From assembly GCF_963678635.1 (NCBI RefSeq), contig NC_087066.1, forward strand, positions 36,395,152 to 36,459,151: a stretch of DNA of 64,000 nt. Direction: 5' to 3'. Origin of the DNA: Symsagittifera roscoffensis (taxonomy: Eukaryota; Xenacoelomorpha; Acoela; Convolutidae). Positions 20,285 to 34,100 of the stretch are shown in pieces (within the stretch, counting starts at the first letter, position 1; every line of letters starts with the position of its first letter). The notes under the pieces are model-generated. The model did no database searches. It worked only from the letters and a program-made list of their open reading frames with translations, and was not told where the DNA came from. The position numbers were made by a program, and so were the translations under genes.

Positions 20285-21185
20285 AGCATTTTTTTCATTG
20301 ACATTTTTTTCTAAGAAAAACTTCAAATGACTTCTTTGATAAGCTAATATAAGTTTAAACCGGTTTTTATAAAATGGAAACAGATCGGTCAACAATTCTA
20401 TTGTTTTTTGGATAAAAAAATGCTTATCATACAATTTCCATTTATGAAACTGGTTTTACCCGATTTTTTATAGCTATTTTTTCCTCAAATGCTTCATAAT
20501 TTATTGGATAAGTCTATATAAGCTTAATTCAGTTTTTAATGAGATCAGATTACTCATTAAAATCATAATTAGTGTTTGTTATCTTATAAAAACTGTATTT
20601 CGTTGCTTTCAACCAAACCAAAAAATGTACAAGCAACTAATCAAATTGTTTCTTGCTCCGAATTTTGAAAAAAAAATTTGGAAAATATACGCTTAGGGTG
20701 TTTTTTTTTGTTCAAACCAGTTTTAAAAAAAATTGTCGAATGAGGTCATCGATTTCTCGATCTTTCGGGTTCATAGACAGGGCAAACATATTACTAATTT
20801 CTTACATCATCTGAGAATCAACACAAATTCTTGTGTGAAAATTAAAAATAAGTTATTAGACTTGAAAGGTTTTCAGATTTTCAAGTCGTGGGAAAAGTCG
20901 CATAGAGAGTGCAAATAACACCCATTTTTTTTCACTGATTTTTTTTTCTAAGAAATACTTCAAATGAGTTTTTTGATAAGTTTATAGAAATTTAAATCGG
21001 TTTTTATTTAAATCAGTCATTTTAAAAAATTCGGATCAAGCACTACTTATCGTAATATTTCCATTTATGAAAACTATAATACCCAAATTTTTTTGTATCT
21101 TTTTTTTTGCTCAAAATGACCTTAAAATTGTTTTTGGATTAGTCGAAATAAATTCAGTTCGTTCTTTAACGCGTTTTTTTTAATT
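20285..21185. repeat. Diverged tandem duplication, offset about 635 bp
   Basis: The block starting near 20289 ('ctaagaaaaacttcaaatga' and then 'taaaccggtttttat') recurs near 20945 in diverged form, followed by 'tttccatttatgaaaact' in both (near 20436 and 21058). AT-rich and noncoding. Confidence 0.5.
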
Positions 21186-21898
21186 TTCTTATTCCTTTTT
21201 TGTTGATTGCTTTGGGAAAGATATTGCAAAACTGTTTCAAATGCTCATTTAGAGTTTCAACTACTGCACAAGTAATTCAGATATTGCGCAAATGTATCAA
21301 GTTTGAACTCGTTTTTCAAATATGGCACGCAAACATACTGCACATGTGTTTTATAACAGCATAAAACACGTGTTCAGTGTTTCTTCCGTGCCGTATTTGA
21401 AAAACTAGTGCAATATTTGAAAGAGTAGTGCAATAGTAAAAATACTAGTGCAATTCTTTTCTTTTCAGTAGAACAATGAACTAAAACAAATTGGAAAGTA
21501 AAATTTTTGTGTTAGCATAAAAACTTTTTCACAAAAGTGTGTTTTGTTCAAATGTTTCCTATGTGTTTCATACCAGATGAGCAACAGCTTACATTGCATT
21601 TCGAAATTATTTCACATCTTGACACTAAATTTATTCTTAAGTTTCGCGATGCTTTATATATAAACAGATATACTGCATCGAGAAATTTTAAAAATCAATC
21701 GGTGGTATATAAAACTTATTACAAAACTCAAATTTTAGGATTTGTTTGCAGTCCCCTATCAAAGAGACAGTTATTTTCAAGTACAAAAGAATTCGTATCA
21801 GAAATTACCAGCTTTAAATGTTTCCAGAAAAATTCAGTACAGAGACAAAGCGGAGTTTCGCATCGCTTGCGATTCAACACAAAAATTAAAAAAAAAAG
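21186..21898. other. Gene-free stretch
   Basis: AT-rich. It ends with one copy of the AGCGGAGTTTCGC-type module (about 21845) of the dispersed repeat family described separately. Confidence 0.3.
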
Positions 21899-23612
21899 GT
21901 AATTAAAAAAATGAAAATTGTTGACGCTAGCTTTACCAAAAATTTTGTATGTCTTGATGAAAGTTTATTCTAGGCAAACACGCCATTTAAACCAGTTGAT
22001 TTTTAAATGAGCAACAGAACAAAACTTACAACAAAACAAAAGCTAGAACAAAGCTATCGAAGCGGAAACAAAGCCGGTAATCTTTGAGCAGACAGAACAA
22101 CAGAACAAAACTTCTGAATATGGAACAGAACAAAACTTAGCAACAGAACAAAACTTAGCAAGCTGAAAAACAAAGCCGACAATCTTGAGCAGACATCAGC
22201 CGTGCCAAAAAAATGATTTTGTACGAAAGATGTACGTCCCCAATGAAACTACAATAAGGAAAATTGCAACTACAACGAAAACTGCTCATAGCAAAAGAAA
22301 AATCCTCGATGAGGCAACTAAGCCGACAAAATTTGAGGAGAAAGTCCGAAAAAATAAATTTTACCAGGAAAAAAATCAATTTATACATACTGACAAAAAC
22401 AAGGTGCTGCCGGGAATAGAAACGCAGACCTTAGGGTACAGAGGACCCACCTTTCCTCTACGCCTAGGGACAACGAACCTAGAAGTTGTAATGAATCAAT
22501 AGTTCAATTTCCTACAGATTTTTAAGAACCTTTATTCAAGGGGAAATAACAAAAGATAAAGTAGATTCAAAACCAAAACAGGCAAAAACGCCTTGAAACT
22601 AAAATTTAGTTAATTACGAAGTGCAAAAATGAGACATAATTTTATTTATACCAAGTTTCAAGTTCAACATTTGGTGTCTAAAATTTCTGAAAAACGAAAG
22701 AAAATTGAGAAATGAGTTTGATTTTGTTTGGATTTTGAATAGCTACAAACGCCTTTCTACACTCTGATCCCTTTGGCACTTCGTGACATGATCGGAATAA
22801 CAGTTTCAACCAACTATCTAATGTTCAAGAATCAAACTGTTTGTCTCCTGAGCCAACAGGCAGTTCAACGTTGTATAACTGACTTCAACACATGCCAAGT
22901 GCACTGATCCGAAGACTTCCATGTGCTGCAGACTGTAGACTAAGGATTTTGGCCTAAATGTTTTTCCGATTTCCCATAAACTGCAGAAGTCAGTTTACCT
23001 ACACCGCACAAAAGTTTTCCAATTAAACAGAAAACTCCGCTCAACCTAGGCTCAGGTATTTTATTTGACAGTTTTTGGGAGTCAAATTGAAGTTTTTTTT
23101 TCCCTTTCACACTAGAAAAAGGATTGAGTATGAAAAAATAATTTTGTGATGATTGGCTACATTTTAAGAAGCCAAATATAGGATTTTCGAATTTCCTCGA
23201 AACAGTCGCGATCGTTAAATGTTAAGCGCGACTGATGTAAAAAAACGTAAGCCTAATCAAACAACCAAGCTTTGCCCAAAACACAAAGACGAAAACCAAT
23301 TGTACATGGTGACTGCAGAAACTGAACAGTGGTCTTAATAAAATCTTTGAACACTTTTTTTACAATAAACCAATTTCAGTTATTTGATCACCCAGATATG
23401 AACAAAAAAGCTTTTTATCAAGAATTTGAGATCAGTAACAAAAGTATAGCCAGCATGCAGTTTAAACAGCTCAATAACTTCATGAAAACAAAACAATATA
23501 TTTTTACTGTTTTCACTTTTTTCATTGAACCTTTGTAACAACTCAAACAAAACAACGTAAACAAAATTATAACAGCTACCGCTGCTGAAAAGCAAGTCTC
23601 CGTGTCCTTTTA
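21899..23612. repeat. Large noncoding duplication, copy A
   Basis: Nearly identical to 26159-28099 (copy B), about 4.26 kb downstream, in two modules: 21899-23135 and 23160-23612. It contains strings such as 'caacagaacaaaactta', a tRNA-like head (about 22405-22470, - strand) and long AT text. Short open frames inside differ between copies mainly at non-synonymous sites, which argues against coding function. Confidence 0.8.
22405..22472 (-). repeat. tRNA-like SINE head in copy A
   Basis: On the - strand an A-box-like TAGGCGTAGAGG is followed about 40 bases later by a B-box-like GCGTTTCTATTCCCGG, the arrangement of a tRNA-derived pol III promoter. No acceptor stem pairs, so it is not a tRNA gene. 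Confidence 0.35.
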
Positions 23613-23683
23613 CACTTCCAGCCCCTGATGACAAAAATATTTGAAAGATTCGTTCGGAAAAAACTTCATCCAATTTTTTAATT

Positions 23684-23881
23684 TCATTTGCCGCATTCGC
23701 ATTCATAGAACGAAACGCTACTTTTCCCTACAAACTGTTGGTCACTCTTCTCGAAAAAGGGAAAAATTACAGAATTGTAATATCCTTGATTGTACATTAC
23801 ATTAAGTTCATACGCATAACCTGCAATGATACTAAAAATTGCTAGTATCAGGGCAACGCCCTGAATGTTCCGACTGTCCAT
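23684..23881 (-). CDS. Doubtful small ORF with one hydrophobic segment
   Basis: 65 codons from an ATG. Residues 8-23 (GVALILAIFSIIAGYA) would make a membrane helix or signal anchor. It lies just outside the duplicated block, so it has no paralogue here for comparison. It could be chance or a first exon. I do not recognise it. Confidence 0.15.
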   Translation of the reverse strand: MDSRNIQGVALILAIFSIIAGYAYELNVMYNQGYYNSVIFPFFEKSDQQFVGKSSVSFYECECGK

Positions 23882-26158
23882 AAACTGGTCTCGAATAGTT
23901 TTTGGTTAAAGGAACATTGACAAACTATGAATTTTAAGACCAATTATCCTGCCTCAGTTGAATTTGGAACGAATTTGTGGTGCGGGATAGTTCGCCGGGG
24001 ACCGGCCTGTTAGCATGTGTGCTGATTAGCATGCCCATGTAAAAGAATGCAGTTTGATGATTCGTTTTTTCAAGTTTTGTTTATTCAAATTTGCGAAAGT
24101 TAGATTTTTAAATCCTTAACAAACCCAGGGATTTTCGAAACTATTTGAAAATTTAGGCCAATTTGTTTTTCATCTGAATTCACACAATCAATACAGTTAT
24201 CGCATGCTAATAGGTACAAATGCTTATCACTACACTCCCTAATTGGACACGCGTAAACACTGCGCGTTAACCTTTCGGCATCAAAGTATCACAGCGCTCT
24301 TATAGTCATATTAGGCTATTAGTGAGCTTTTCTGGAAATCTTTTAGCCAGGATAGTCTGGAGGTGCGTGCGACCATTCTGGCACTACGAAGATTGATGAA
24401 TCAATCCCCCGAGAGAAATAGTTTTGAGAACTGGTCTGCATAAAAAAACCACCCCGAGCTTAAATATTTCTTATTTTCTTCAAAAAACGGAACAAAAAAA
24501 ATTGTCCAACTTCTATTGGCAAAAGTCAACACTCCTTATAACTCACATAGGTAACTTTCACATCCGCAGGGAACTCTTAAAAGCAAAATACATTTTCGTT
24601 ACAAAGCAAAACCACTGCTTTGCGTCCGAAGTACTGTTTTTTGCTTGACGGCGTAATTTGTCTTACAATTGTTGTATGACTACGAAAATGAATATATTAG
24701 GAAATGAAAATTAGAAAATCGTTAGACGTGGAAAAATTTCAAGCGTTGACAAATTTCTATTCTTCCAGCAACTAATGAACTCAAATAAAAGAAAGCTTAC
24801 ATCTTGTTTTTTACTTCCGAAAGCCTTACAAATGCAACCGGAAAAAAATCCTTTTATTTAAAGCTCTCGACTACTTGTTTGGTAACATTTTAGCAAAATC
24901 AACTGCATTACCAGTTCAGTCTTCTTCTGGAAAAAAAGCTGGACACTGATGCTTGTTCTGTGAACATCAAGAATTTTTTTTCCTAATCAATTTTGGTCGA
25001 ATAAAATTGTTTTCTTTACCATGACTTCGGCTGCGATATACAACAAATTGGAGCGGAGGGAGCCGCGCTGACAACTAAATCTTTGAAGCAGTTTCCAAAA
25101 TATTTTTTTGATTGAAGTAGAAAAAAAGTCCAACTTTCGAAAACATTCAATTGTTAAGCTGAGTAATTCTAAAAGTTTCAGTTCAACGTATGTTCGAAAT
25201 TCTAAATTTCCCAAAAAAATAATCCGAGCCCTGAACTCAGGAAGCGCGTTTTGTCAAAAAAAACCTGCGTATAATTTTAAAAAATTATTCCAGAAACATT
25301 TAATTAAGAATTTTACGGGAGTTATTGCAGCATTTTTGTTGTATGAGCAAATTTTACCCAATTTGCTCAAAATGTACCTCTATACACAGAGGCGAAGCAG
25401 AGCTTCGCATTACTTACAATGCAACATACTCATTAAAAAGCATAAGCCGAAAAAAATAAATTGAAAAAAATATAGGTGAACCAAAACTTTGGTATGCCTT
25501 GATGATGGACACTTAGGGCTCAGCTAAAGCGGGTGGTACTCGATTTTGTTTTAATTTTGTTAAATTGATGCGGGACGAAATGCGTCATTTCAAAAAATGT
25601 TTTTCTTCTAAATTAAGTAAGAGTAATGAAAACTTTCGAGATTTTGGAATTTTTCTCAAAAACCTAAGCTTTCTTTTACCAAAAATTGAAGAGTAGATGC
25701 TTCTGAAGGAAAAATTCGCGCAACCTCTTCATTCGTGTGAATTTTTTATGTCAGATTTGATAGGGTAGTTTTTATGAAATTTCAAAAAGTTTTTAAAAAA
25801 CGTCAAGTCAAAAACTTGACTTTCCGAAACGAGTAACTTATTTCTGCTAAAATCAAGTCGTGACCGGTAAAGTAGAGAAGTTTCCCAAAATCGAGTTTCT
25901 CGATTGAATACTTAACCTGAGGATTGGCACGGTAATTTTCGAATAGAGTATTAAAAAACTCAAAAACGTTCTAATTTTCAAAATTTTTACTAGTTTGATA
26001 GATTCAAGGACATGAATTTTTTTCTATGAGAAAAAAAGTAAGCTCACCGTTGGGTCGATTAAACTTATATCAAATTTTTGGCGATAGTTATCCAGAAAAG
26101 TCTAAAAACGGCCAATAATTCAGATAAGAGTTTTACGATTCAACAAACATTAAAAAAA
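23882..26158. other. Gene-free spacer between duplication copies
   Basis: It holds one GAGGCGAAGCAGAGCTTCGC hairpin module near 25388 and related 'cagatttgatagggtagttttta' text (25672-25795), which reappears at 28098-28216. No gene seen. Confidence 0.4.
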
Positions 26159-28216
26159 CGTAATTAAAAAAAATTGAAAAATGTTGACGCTAGCTTTAGC
26201 AAAAATTTTGTATGTCTTGATGAATGTTTATTCTAGGCAAACATGCCATTTAAACCAATTGATTTTTACATGAGCAACAGAACAAAACTTACAACAAAAC
26301 AAAAGCTAGAACAAAGCTATCGAAGCGGAAACAAAGCCGGTAATCTTTGAGCAGACAGAGCAACAGAACAAAACTTATGAATATGGAACAGAACAAAACT
26401 TAGCAACAGAACAAAACTTAGCAAGCTGAAAAACAAAGCCGACAATCTTGAGCAGACATCAGCCGTGCCAAAAAAAATGATTTTGTACGAAAGATGTAAG
26501 TCCCCAATGAAACTACAATAAAAAAAATTGCAACTTCAACGAAAACTGCTCATAGCAAAAGAAAAATCCCTGATGAGGCAACTAAGCCGACACAATTTGA
26601 GGAGACACTAGAAAGTCCGAAAAAATAAATTTTACCAGGAAAAAAAATCAATTTATACATACTGACAAAAACAAGGTGCTGCCGGGACTAGAACGCAGAC
26701 CTTAGGGTACAGAGGACCCACCTTTCCTCTACGCCTAGGGACAACGAACCTAGAAGTTGTAATGAATCAATAGTTCAATTTCCTACAGATTTTTAAGAAC
26801 CTTTATTCAAGGGGAAATAACAAAAGATACAGTAGATTCAAAACCAAAACAGGCAAAAACGCCTTTAAACTAAAATTTAATTAATTACGAAGTGCAAATA
26901 TGAGACTTAATTTTATTTATACCAAGTTTTAAAATCAACATTTGGTGTCTAAAGTTTCTGAAAAACGAAAGAAAATTGAAAGTTGAGTTTGATTTTGTTT
27001 GGATTTTGAATAGCTACAAACGCCATTATACACTCTGATCCTTTTGGCACTTCGTGACATGATCAGTTTCAACCAACTATCTAATGTTCAAGAATCAAAC
27101 TGTTTGTCTCCTGAGTCAACAGGCAGTTCCACGTTGTATAACTGACTTCAACACATGCTAAGTGCACGGATCCGAAGACTTCCATGTGCTGCAGACTGTA
27201 CACTAAGGATTTTGGCCTAAATGTTTTTCCGATTTCCCATAAACTGCAGAAGTCAGTTGACCTACACCGCACAAAAGTTTTCCAATTAAACAGAAAACTC
27301 CGCACAACCTAGGCTCAGGTATTTTATTTGACAGTTTTTGGGAGTCAAATTGAAGTTATTTTTTCCCTTTCACACTAGAAAAAGGATTGAGTATGAAAAA
27401 ATGATTTTATGTGAACACTATTTATAGATATGCTTCATAAGAGTTGTGGGTTAAAAATTTTATCAGAACCTCGCTCAAGATGTTCCACCATATTAATTTT
27501 CCGGAAGTTCTTTTTTTTTGTCTTCGTCATTTTTGTTTCAAATGAATCCAATTTGAGACAAATGCTATTCAACTTCATGTTTTTTACTTGTTTTGTCCAG
27601 ATAATTTAAATCGGCACTATACAAGTTGACTGAAACTAACATTTTAAGAAGCCAAATATAGGATTTTCGAATTTCCTCGAAACATTCGCGATCGTTAACT
27701 ATTAAGCGCGACTGATGTAAAAAACGTAAGCCTAATCAAATAACCAAGCTTTGCCCAAAAACACAAAGACGAAAACCAATTGTACATGGTGACTGCAGAA
27801 ACTGAGCAGTGGGCTTAATAAAATCTTTGAACACTTTTTTTACAATAAACCAACTTCAGTTATTTGATATCCCAGATCTGAACAAAAAAGCTTTTTATCA
27901 AGAATTTGAGATCAGTAACAAAAGTATAGCCAGCATGCAGTTGAAACAGCTCAATAACTTCATGAAAACAAAACAATATCTTTTTACTGTTTCCACTTTT
28001 TTCATTGAACCTTTGTAACAACTCAAACAAAACAACGCAAACAAAATTATAACAGCTACCGCTGCTGAAAAGCAAGTCTTCGTGTCCTTTTACACTTCTT
28101 TTACCAAAAATTGAAGAGTAGCTGCTTCTGAAGGAAAAATTCGCGCAACCGCTTCTTTCGTGTGAATTTTTCATCTCAGATTTGATAGGGTAGTTTTTAT
28201 GAAATTTCAAATAGTT
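26159..28216. repeat. Large noncoding duplication, copy B
   Basis: Copy of 21899-23612 with about 229 extra bases at 27411-27639 between the two modules. At its right end a third module (28098-28216) matches 25672-25795, so the arrangement is mosaic. Confidence 0.8.
26672..26742 (-). repeat. tRNA-like SINE head in copy B
   Basis: Same element as in copy A, with a B-box closer to consensus (GCGTTCTAGTCCCGGC). The A-box-like TAGGCGTAGAGG is upstream on the - strand. Confidence 0.4.
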
Positions 28217-28779
28217 TCATCAGAATTCGCTCTTATAACTTACATACCTATGCTACCCATGCATTTTTTTTCAGGCTCACTAGCCGCCACCTAATCTATT
28301 TGTAAACTAGATTTTTTGAAAAGCTTACAAAAAATCTCACTAATATAGTGAGCGGAAAGCCATAGATGACCCCCCCCCCCCCCACACACACACACACACT
28401 CACACAAAGTTCACCATTGAGACAATGAAAAATCTAGAGCAAAACTGACTTTTCCGCTCAACTATGCGAACACTTGCGAATATTATATGAATAAGGTAGA
28501 CCCAAACGTTCTCCCAAACTGCCTAGCTTTCATTACAGCTCTGCATCGTTTTAAGTGTCTAAAAACCCAATAGAACTGTGGCTCTGGACAAGCTCGCGAC
28601 GTTCCGGATGCTCAACGAGAGCATACCGGACGCTCCCCAAATGTCTGCGGCGCGGTAGAGCAACAACAACTACAGGCCACAATATAAGATTCTACTTCGC
28701 CTCTGAATTTATTTGGCGAAATATCGGGCTAATAGCAACATAGTGAACTGACATTTGCAAATGAGAACTGACATTTCTC
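28217..28779. other. Gene-free stretch with poly-C and (CA)n
   Basis: A C-homopolymer followed by (AC)n lies at about 28368-28402. The rest shows no supportable feature, though RT-relic sequence may begin before 28780. Confidence 0.4.
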
Positions 28780-29755
28780 AGTTCAGCATCAGTAGACTCA
28801 AAATAGCCGCCCACACTCCTTGACCGGTCATACGATGCCCTTCAATGAAAACCCGAAGTTTTGGGGAATTAAACTCGACAGAGGATTAACCGTGCGCCAC
28901 ATGTCGAGGACATAACCCAAAAGGCTTTAAGCTTCTAGGAGCTGTCAGCAGCAAAAACTGGTACATTGACAGTCTACATCATTGACAGTTTACACCGATG
29001 GATTGGCATACAACTGTCTGGAAAACAGAGGTTAAGCAGCCATTTTCACCAAAGCTCAGGCAAATGCCCCGTCAATAGCTGGTACTGTTAAGAAAGGTGG
29101 CAGGGCAATTACCTCATCGTAGGACGAAGAGAAAGCCGCGTTGCTCGCAGCCATACTAAAAATTAGAACTGACTATCAGACCAAATCAAAAGTGCTGGAC
29201 TGCACTGATAGCCAATTGTAATGCAAGTCACTGAAGTCAGGGTCAGCAGACACTAGAGTAATTAGAGAGTACTTGGACAGTAGTAACCAAGAAATTACTC
29301 TACAGCGGATCCCCGGATACTTCAACGTCATAGGAAATGAGCTTGCTGTCGAGGAGGCAAAAAGAGCAGCTGAAGACACCACACCCAACGTCCCCACCAG
29401 CTGCCCTTGCATGTATCAAACGAACACTACGGGATACGCCGCCACCGCACCACAGTCAAAGCCGCCTACGCCGGCTACTCAGAAAAGCAAGACCGCCAGC
29501 AGGTGAAATGCAAAAAGGACTCCACCCTAATAGCCCAACTACATTCAGGCCACTTACGGCTCTAGGAACGTACGCGCACCTCATGGATGGACCCTACGGC
29601 AGACCCCATGTGCCCATCCTGCAACGAAACAGCTCACACAGTCGAGCATTGGATAGAATGACAATCCACTTTAACAGCCTACAAAGACCTTTTCAGAAAC
29701 ACGATGCCAAACCAAGAAATCTTAGCAGAAGAACCCGCCCAATCGCCAAATAGCC
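28780..29755 (+). mobile_element. Non-LTR retrotransposon relic with RNase H
   Basis: Broken frames carry the RT thumb-like 'KFWGIKLDRGLT', then RNase H landmarks: VYTDG near 28992, EEKAALLAA, TDSQ, RIPGYFNVIGNELA and AKRAAED. The usual zinc-knuckle-like tail follows (SGHLRLL.TYAHL, then CPSC and HTVEHW). The order fits a non-LTR element with a C-terminal RNase H (for example I, R1 or LOA-type clades). Several stops and frameshifts make it dead. EN and most of RT are absent. Confidence 0.7.
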
Positions 29756-29842
29756 CACACACACACACACACACGCACGCACGCACACACAGACACCTTT
29801 ACACGCACGCACACACACACATACACACACACACACACACAG
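29756..29842 (+). repeat. (CA)n microsatellite
   Basis: Interrupted CA/CG repeat directly at the 3' end of the RNase H relic, possibly seeded by its tail. Confidence 0.9.
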
Positions 29843-30870
29843 CTGGACCAACTTTAGGGCGATTCCACTCTGATACTGAATCAAAAAGTAAAGTAGAAAA
29901 CTTGAATTATGGTAAATTCTGAATGATCTTGAAAATACTATATGAGGTAAGTTGCTTCCCAGTAAACTTTTAATCGATTTCTATGCAACTTTGAGAACAA
30001 ATTAGCTCCGATTTGAGCCACGCATTCAACAAAAATCAATAGCGATCAAAGTTACGTTTATTTACATTTACAAACTAAAAATTCTTATGAATTTGATATG
30101 CACGTGATTTGATAAGTAAATTTCGATGTTGGCGACTGGCAATCAAATTTGGAAAGGATCATAAAAGACTACGTATATCAAAACCTAATGTAGTTATAAC
30201 ACAATTTGATTCCTCTAAAAGACAATCTTTCATCTTATAAAAATATGAAGCATACTAGATAAGTGTTAATGAGTTCAAAGATTAATAATTTTCTTGATAT
30301 CATTGTCTCAGTCTAAAAAAACGGGCAAATAGTGATGTTTATTCTATTAAATGAATCCTCTTGAAAAAATAAACCTAAGGAAAACCTCAACAATCAGTAA
30401 ACAGTTTGCTCATTGACACTTAATTAGCAAGGTTTGATTTGACACAGCGTACAAATTATGTTATTAGTTGATTAATTTCCTTATTTACAAATAGCTTGAA
30501 AATACTCATTCGGCACAACTGTTGACATGGATATGGTTTTTGCAGCAAAACTTGCCAGCATTATAGATATTAAGCACGGTTTTTCCATTTTGGAAAACAA
30601 GTCAAAAAGAAAAGTAGGCCTCAGATAGATTCAAGCAAAAGCTTCAAGATTGTACAGAAAACTACGGATGCAATTAACTGGAAAGGTGAGGGGGGGGGGG
30701 GTTGAAGAGATCTATGAGTTGAAGAGATCTATGAAGGCCAAATAATACAACTGTTTATAAACATGCTTCAGAATAGAAATGAAAAGAAGACACTGATAGA
30801 AAGGAAAGAGTAAGCAGAGTTTATACAAGTTCACTGAGCTCAGTTGTCGCTGTCGTGACCAGCAAGGCAA
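29843..30870. other. 3' flank of the NHERF-like gene
   Basis: No gene seen. TTTATT at about 30056 and 30335 would read AATAAA on the - strand and could serve as distant poly(A) signals. A G-run of about 11 lies near 30692. Confidence 0.35.
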
Positions 30871-31181
30871 TCAGAGCCTGTTGAAGTCTGCCCACTTGTT
30901 CTTCCAGCTGCCAGGTGCCTCTTTGGCCTGGTGTCTGGAAGCCTTCACCATAGACCTGGCAGACTGGATGTCCAGATTCAGCACACCCTGCCCCCCATCG
31001 GCCTCTGAATTATTCGGTGGGTGCTGCTGGTTAAGGCTACTGGAGGCCACTCCGGCGGAATGGTTATTGGAATGATGTTCGTGGATCTCGTTCGTTACTT
31101 CCACTTCCACATTCACATCTTGTCCATACCTGTTCCACTCCACTCCATTCGTCTCGGAGATTTCGTTGGCACCTCTTTGTT
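30871..31181 (-). CDS. NHERF-like gene, terminal exon (ERM-binding-like tail)
   Basis: TTTTGCAG acceptor, TGA stop. A His/Asn/Ser-rich linker is followed by LDIQSARSMVKASRHQAKE and a Trp/Phe/Leu-bearing end (WKNKWADFNRL), placed like the ERM-binding helix of NHERF1/2 but lacking the exact D-W and F-S-N-L residues. Confidence 0.75.
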
Positions 31182-34100
31182 CTGCAAAAACAAACAACAT
31201 CTTTCTTTCACAACATGATCATGTAGTTGCTGAATTTGGTTGGAATGCGAATTGGATTGAATATTGAAGGAACCGGTAAGCATGATACACTCAATCAGAC
31301 AATACACATCACATCGCGTGGGGAATCAGAACAGGCAATAAAAGTAAGCAACATCAACCAAATGGACAAAACCACTTCAGGTCCATTGCTTTGATGTTTC
31401 TCGAATCAAACAGCAACACAAGTACAACAAAACATTTGGGCATAATAGACCATATTTAACATTCGGGACATTGGAAACGTTCTGTACACTAAGGGCAGAC
31501 TACCATGAAAGATTTTCAGCTAAGTGCGAAAAACTTACAAAGGGCTCAAAAGAAAATGTATTTTGCATGTTTCAAGTAAAGATTTATATCTAAGCTGAAT
31601 GCAGTCAAAGCTGACAACACAATCTTGCGCAAAAATCTGAACAAATTTTGACAAAGTGCCTTCTAATCTCTGCTAGAAAAAATAATACTGTGCTGTCTAA
31701 ATGAAAGCGAAGCAGCCGGGCGGGCACGCAGACAAACTCTAAGAAGACGCCGTGCCAAGTTCAGCTATCGCGCTTTGCTATTAGCGCAATCAGAAGAAAT
31801 CACGAATGATTAATGATACAGGCTCAATATGGCTTTGCAATGGTCAATTGAGCCTTACTACTGCTGTTGTATCTGAAGTTCTCTGGGACTGGGAGCACCA
31901 CTTTCACGCCCAACTTGGACGCCATGTCCAGATTGCGCAGCTGTCTCTTGATGCGCTGCTGATCCACCGAAACAGCTAACATACCAACCAAATTACACAA
32001 CGATCCAAATAAACCCCATTTGCAATACATTCATATCATGCTTGACTTAGGATTTCAGCAGAACTTGGATTTCACAGAAAGTATAAATTATAGATATCTG
32101 CCATTATGAATTACGTGACACGCAACTCAAAACATCAGAATGAAATACATGGGACGCCTCACAGTTGGAGAAGTGCAAATAAACAAGAAAACCAAAAAAC
32201 TTCATTTTTTAATTAAAATTTTCATTTTTATGACTGACACGTTTTTAACAAAGAGAAGAGGTTAAATGGAGAAATTAAAAAAAATATGCAGATAAAAAAA
32301 CAGCGATTAAATTATTATTTATACAGTCCAAAATGTCTGAAGTCTGAACCATGTGTTCGACCAAATTTTCAATTATGATAAATAAAAGCAGATCTCATTC
32401 AGAAACATAACAAAGAAGAGATATCATTATGCAAACTTATCCAATATGCAGCTAACAGGGTTCTTCTTCCAAAATTCACATTCAGAAAATGACATTAACA
32501 GAAAAAAATGCATTTTCAAATTGATGTGGAAAAAATTTGAACATAGCCAAGTGACAGTTGGAAAAGAGTCAATGAATACAATTAAACAGAATTTTTTTTT
32601 GAAAAAGTCTCTCAACTTTCGATTTTGTCAGAAAAAATAGATGGCTTTAAAGCTCTTTGAATTTCTAGAACAATTTGAAAAAACTGGATCAATGGGTTTA
32701 GTTTATATTTCGCTGGGAAATCTGATAATTAAATTCCATTTTCGAAGTTAGAAGCCGATCACTTTTGTGACCTTTACACTTTGGCTGCTCGATAAGGGGA
32801 TTTCCCTTCCTTTAAACAAAGAAATGAACTGAACTTAAGACACAGAGCGAAGCTGAGCTTTCGATCACTTGCAATACAAAACAAAAAAGCCACTAAGTCG
32901 AAAAAAAATTCGATATGGTCGAAATTCGAAATCTATCAAAAAAGGCTAGTTTTGAAACAAAAACATGCCAAGACAAAATACTGTAAAATTAGCAGCGATC
33001 GAAAGAAAACTCACCAAGAGGCAAGATAGAAGAAACCCTTTGAGCCGAAAAAAAATTCAACAAGACTTAAGATTTTTTAAACATATTGAGTCCCCCTCAC
33101 CCACACTCACGCAAAAAAATTTATTCGCTCGTGAAAATGAGACGACTAAGCAGATATAATAGATGCCGAAACCTATCCAGCCAAAAACTAATAGGAAAAA
33201 CAAAAAAAGCCAAAAACTTGGACTTATCAAAAGTTATCAAGTCCCCCTCGCCCTCGAAACACACACGCGCACACACACACACACACACACACAAGAAACC
33301 TTTTCGCTCGTATAACGACGCAAAACGAGGCCACTAAGCCGATATAATATGGGCCGAAACCTATTAAGCCAAAACAAAGAAAAGTAGAAAAAAAACAAAA
33401 AATTTCAACAATTCTAGTTACCACCAATGTAAAAAGCAAACTTCAATTCGGCCAGAGTTTTTAAAGGCTAAAACAGTAAAAGAACTACAGTGAAAGATGG
33501 CTGCACCAAAAATAAACAAATCTCAGATCTGGCAACTAAGCCGACAATACATACGCAGACAAATAATAGCCTTCAAAAAAGTATGCAGGAGACAGTAAAA
33601 AATGAATTAATTGTAAACCAAGGTACCACCAGTAGTCAATGAGTCCTGAGAACAAAAATACTCACGGGAAAAAGTCTAATACCCGATTGCAATACCTTTG
33701 CTCATCCCAAGCGTAAAGAGAAATCAATATCCAAATGCCAAAAAATAAATTGAGCCTCAAGAAATTTTAAGACTTTTATTGAGAAAAAAAAACAAAAAAA
33801 GAAATCATCACGATCTATTTTTTAATAGTATGAACTACGTTCAGTGACTCTAAATATCGAACACTATGTTGTCTCAATTACTATTTTGAAACATCCGAAT
33901 TCAAGGAATTCAAGTAACATATTTTTCATGGTTCAATTGTTTGTTTTGTGAACAAATTAGGCGAGTCTTTCAGACTAAAGCCCCTAAGTAAAAAAACTAT
34001 CCTAGAAAAATTTCACACGCTTGTCGCAAATTAATTAAAACTTGAAGAAAGTACTCCGAGAAACACAATCGAAATCGCTACATTAGCTCTCAGGTGAACT

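Noticed and set aside
23329-28018. Duplicated 69-codon open frames (23329-23538 and 27809-28018, + strand; also - strand frames over the same DNA) looked like paralogous exons.
   Set aside because: Nearly all differences between the copies change the amino acid, and both strands are open equally, so there is no sign of protein-level selection.
29693-29922. Cys/Val and Thr/His repeat peptides.
   Set aside because: They are translations of the (CA)n microsatellite.
30881-31218. + strand open frames over 30.9-31.2 kb.
   Set aside because: They are antisense shadows of the terminal NHERF-like exon.
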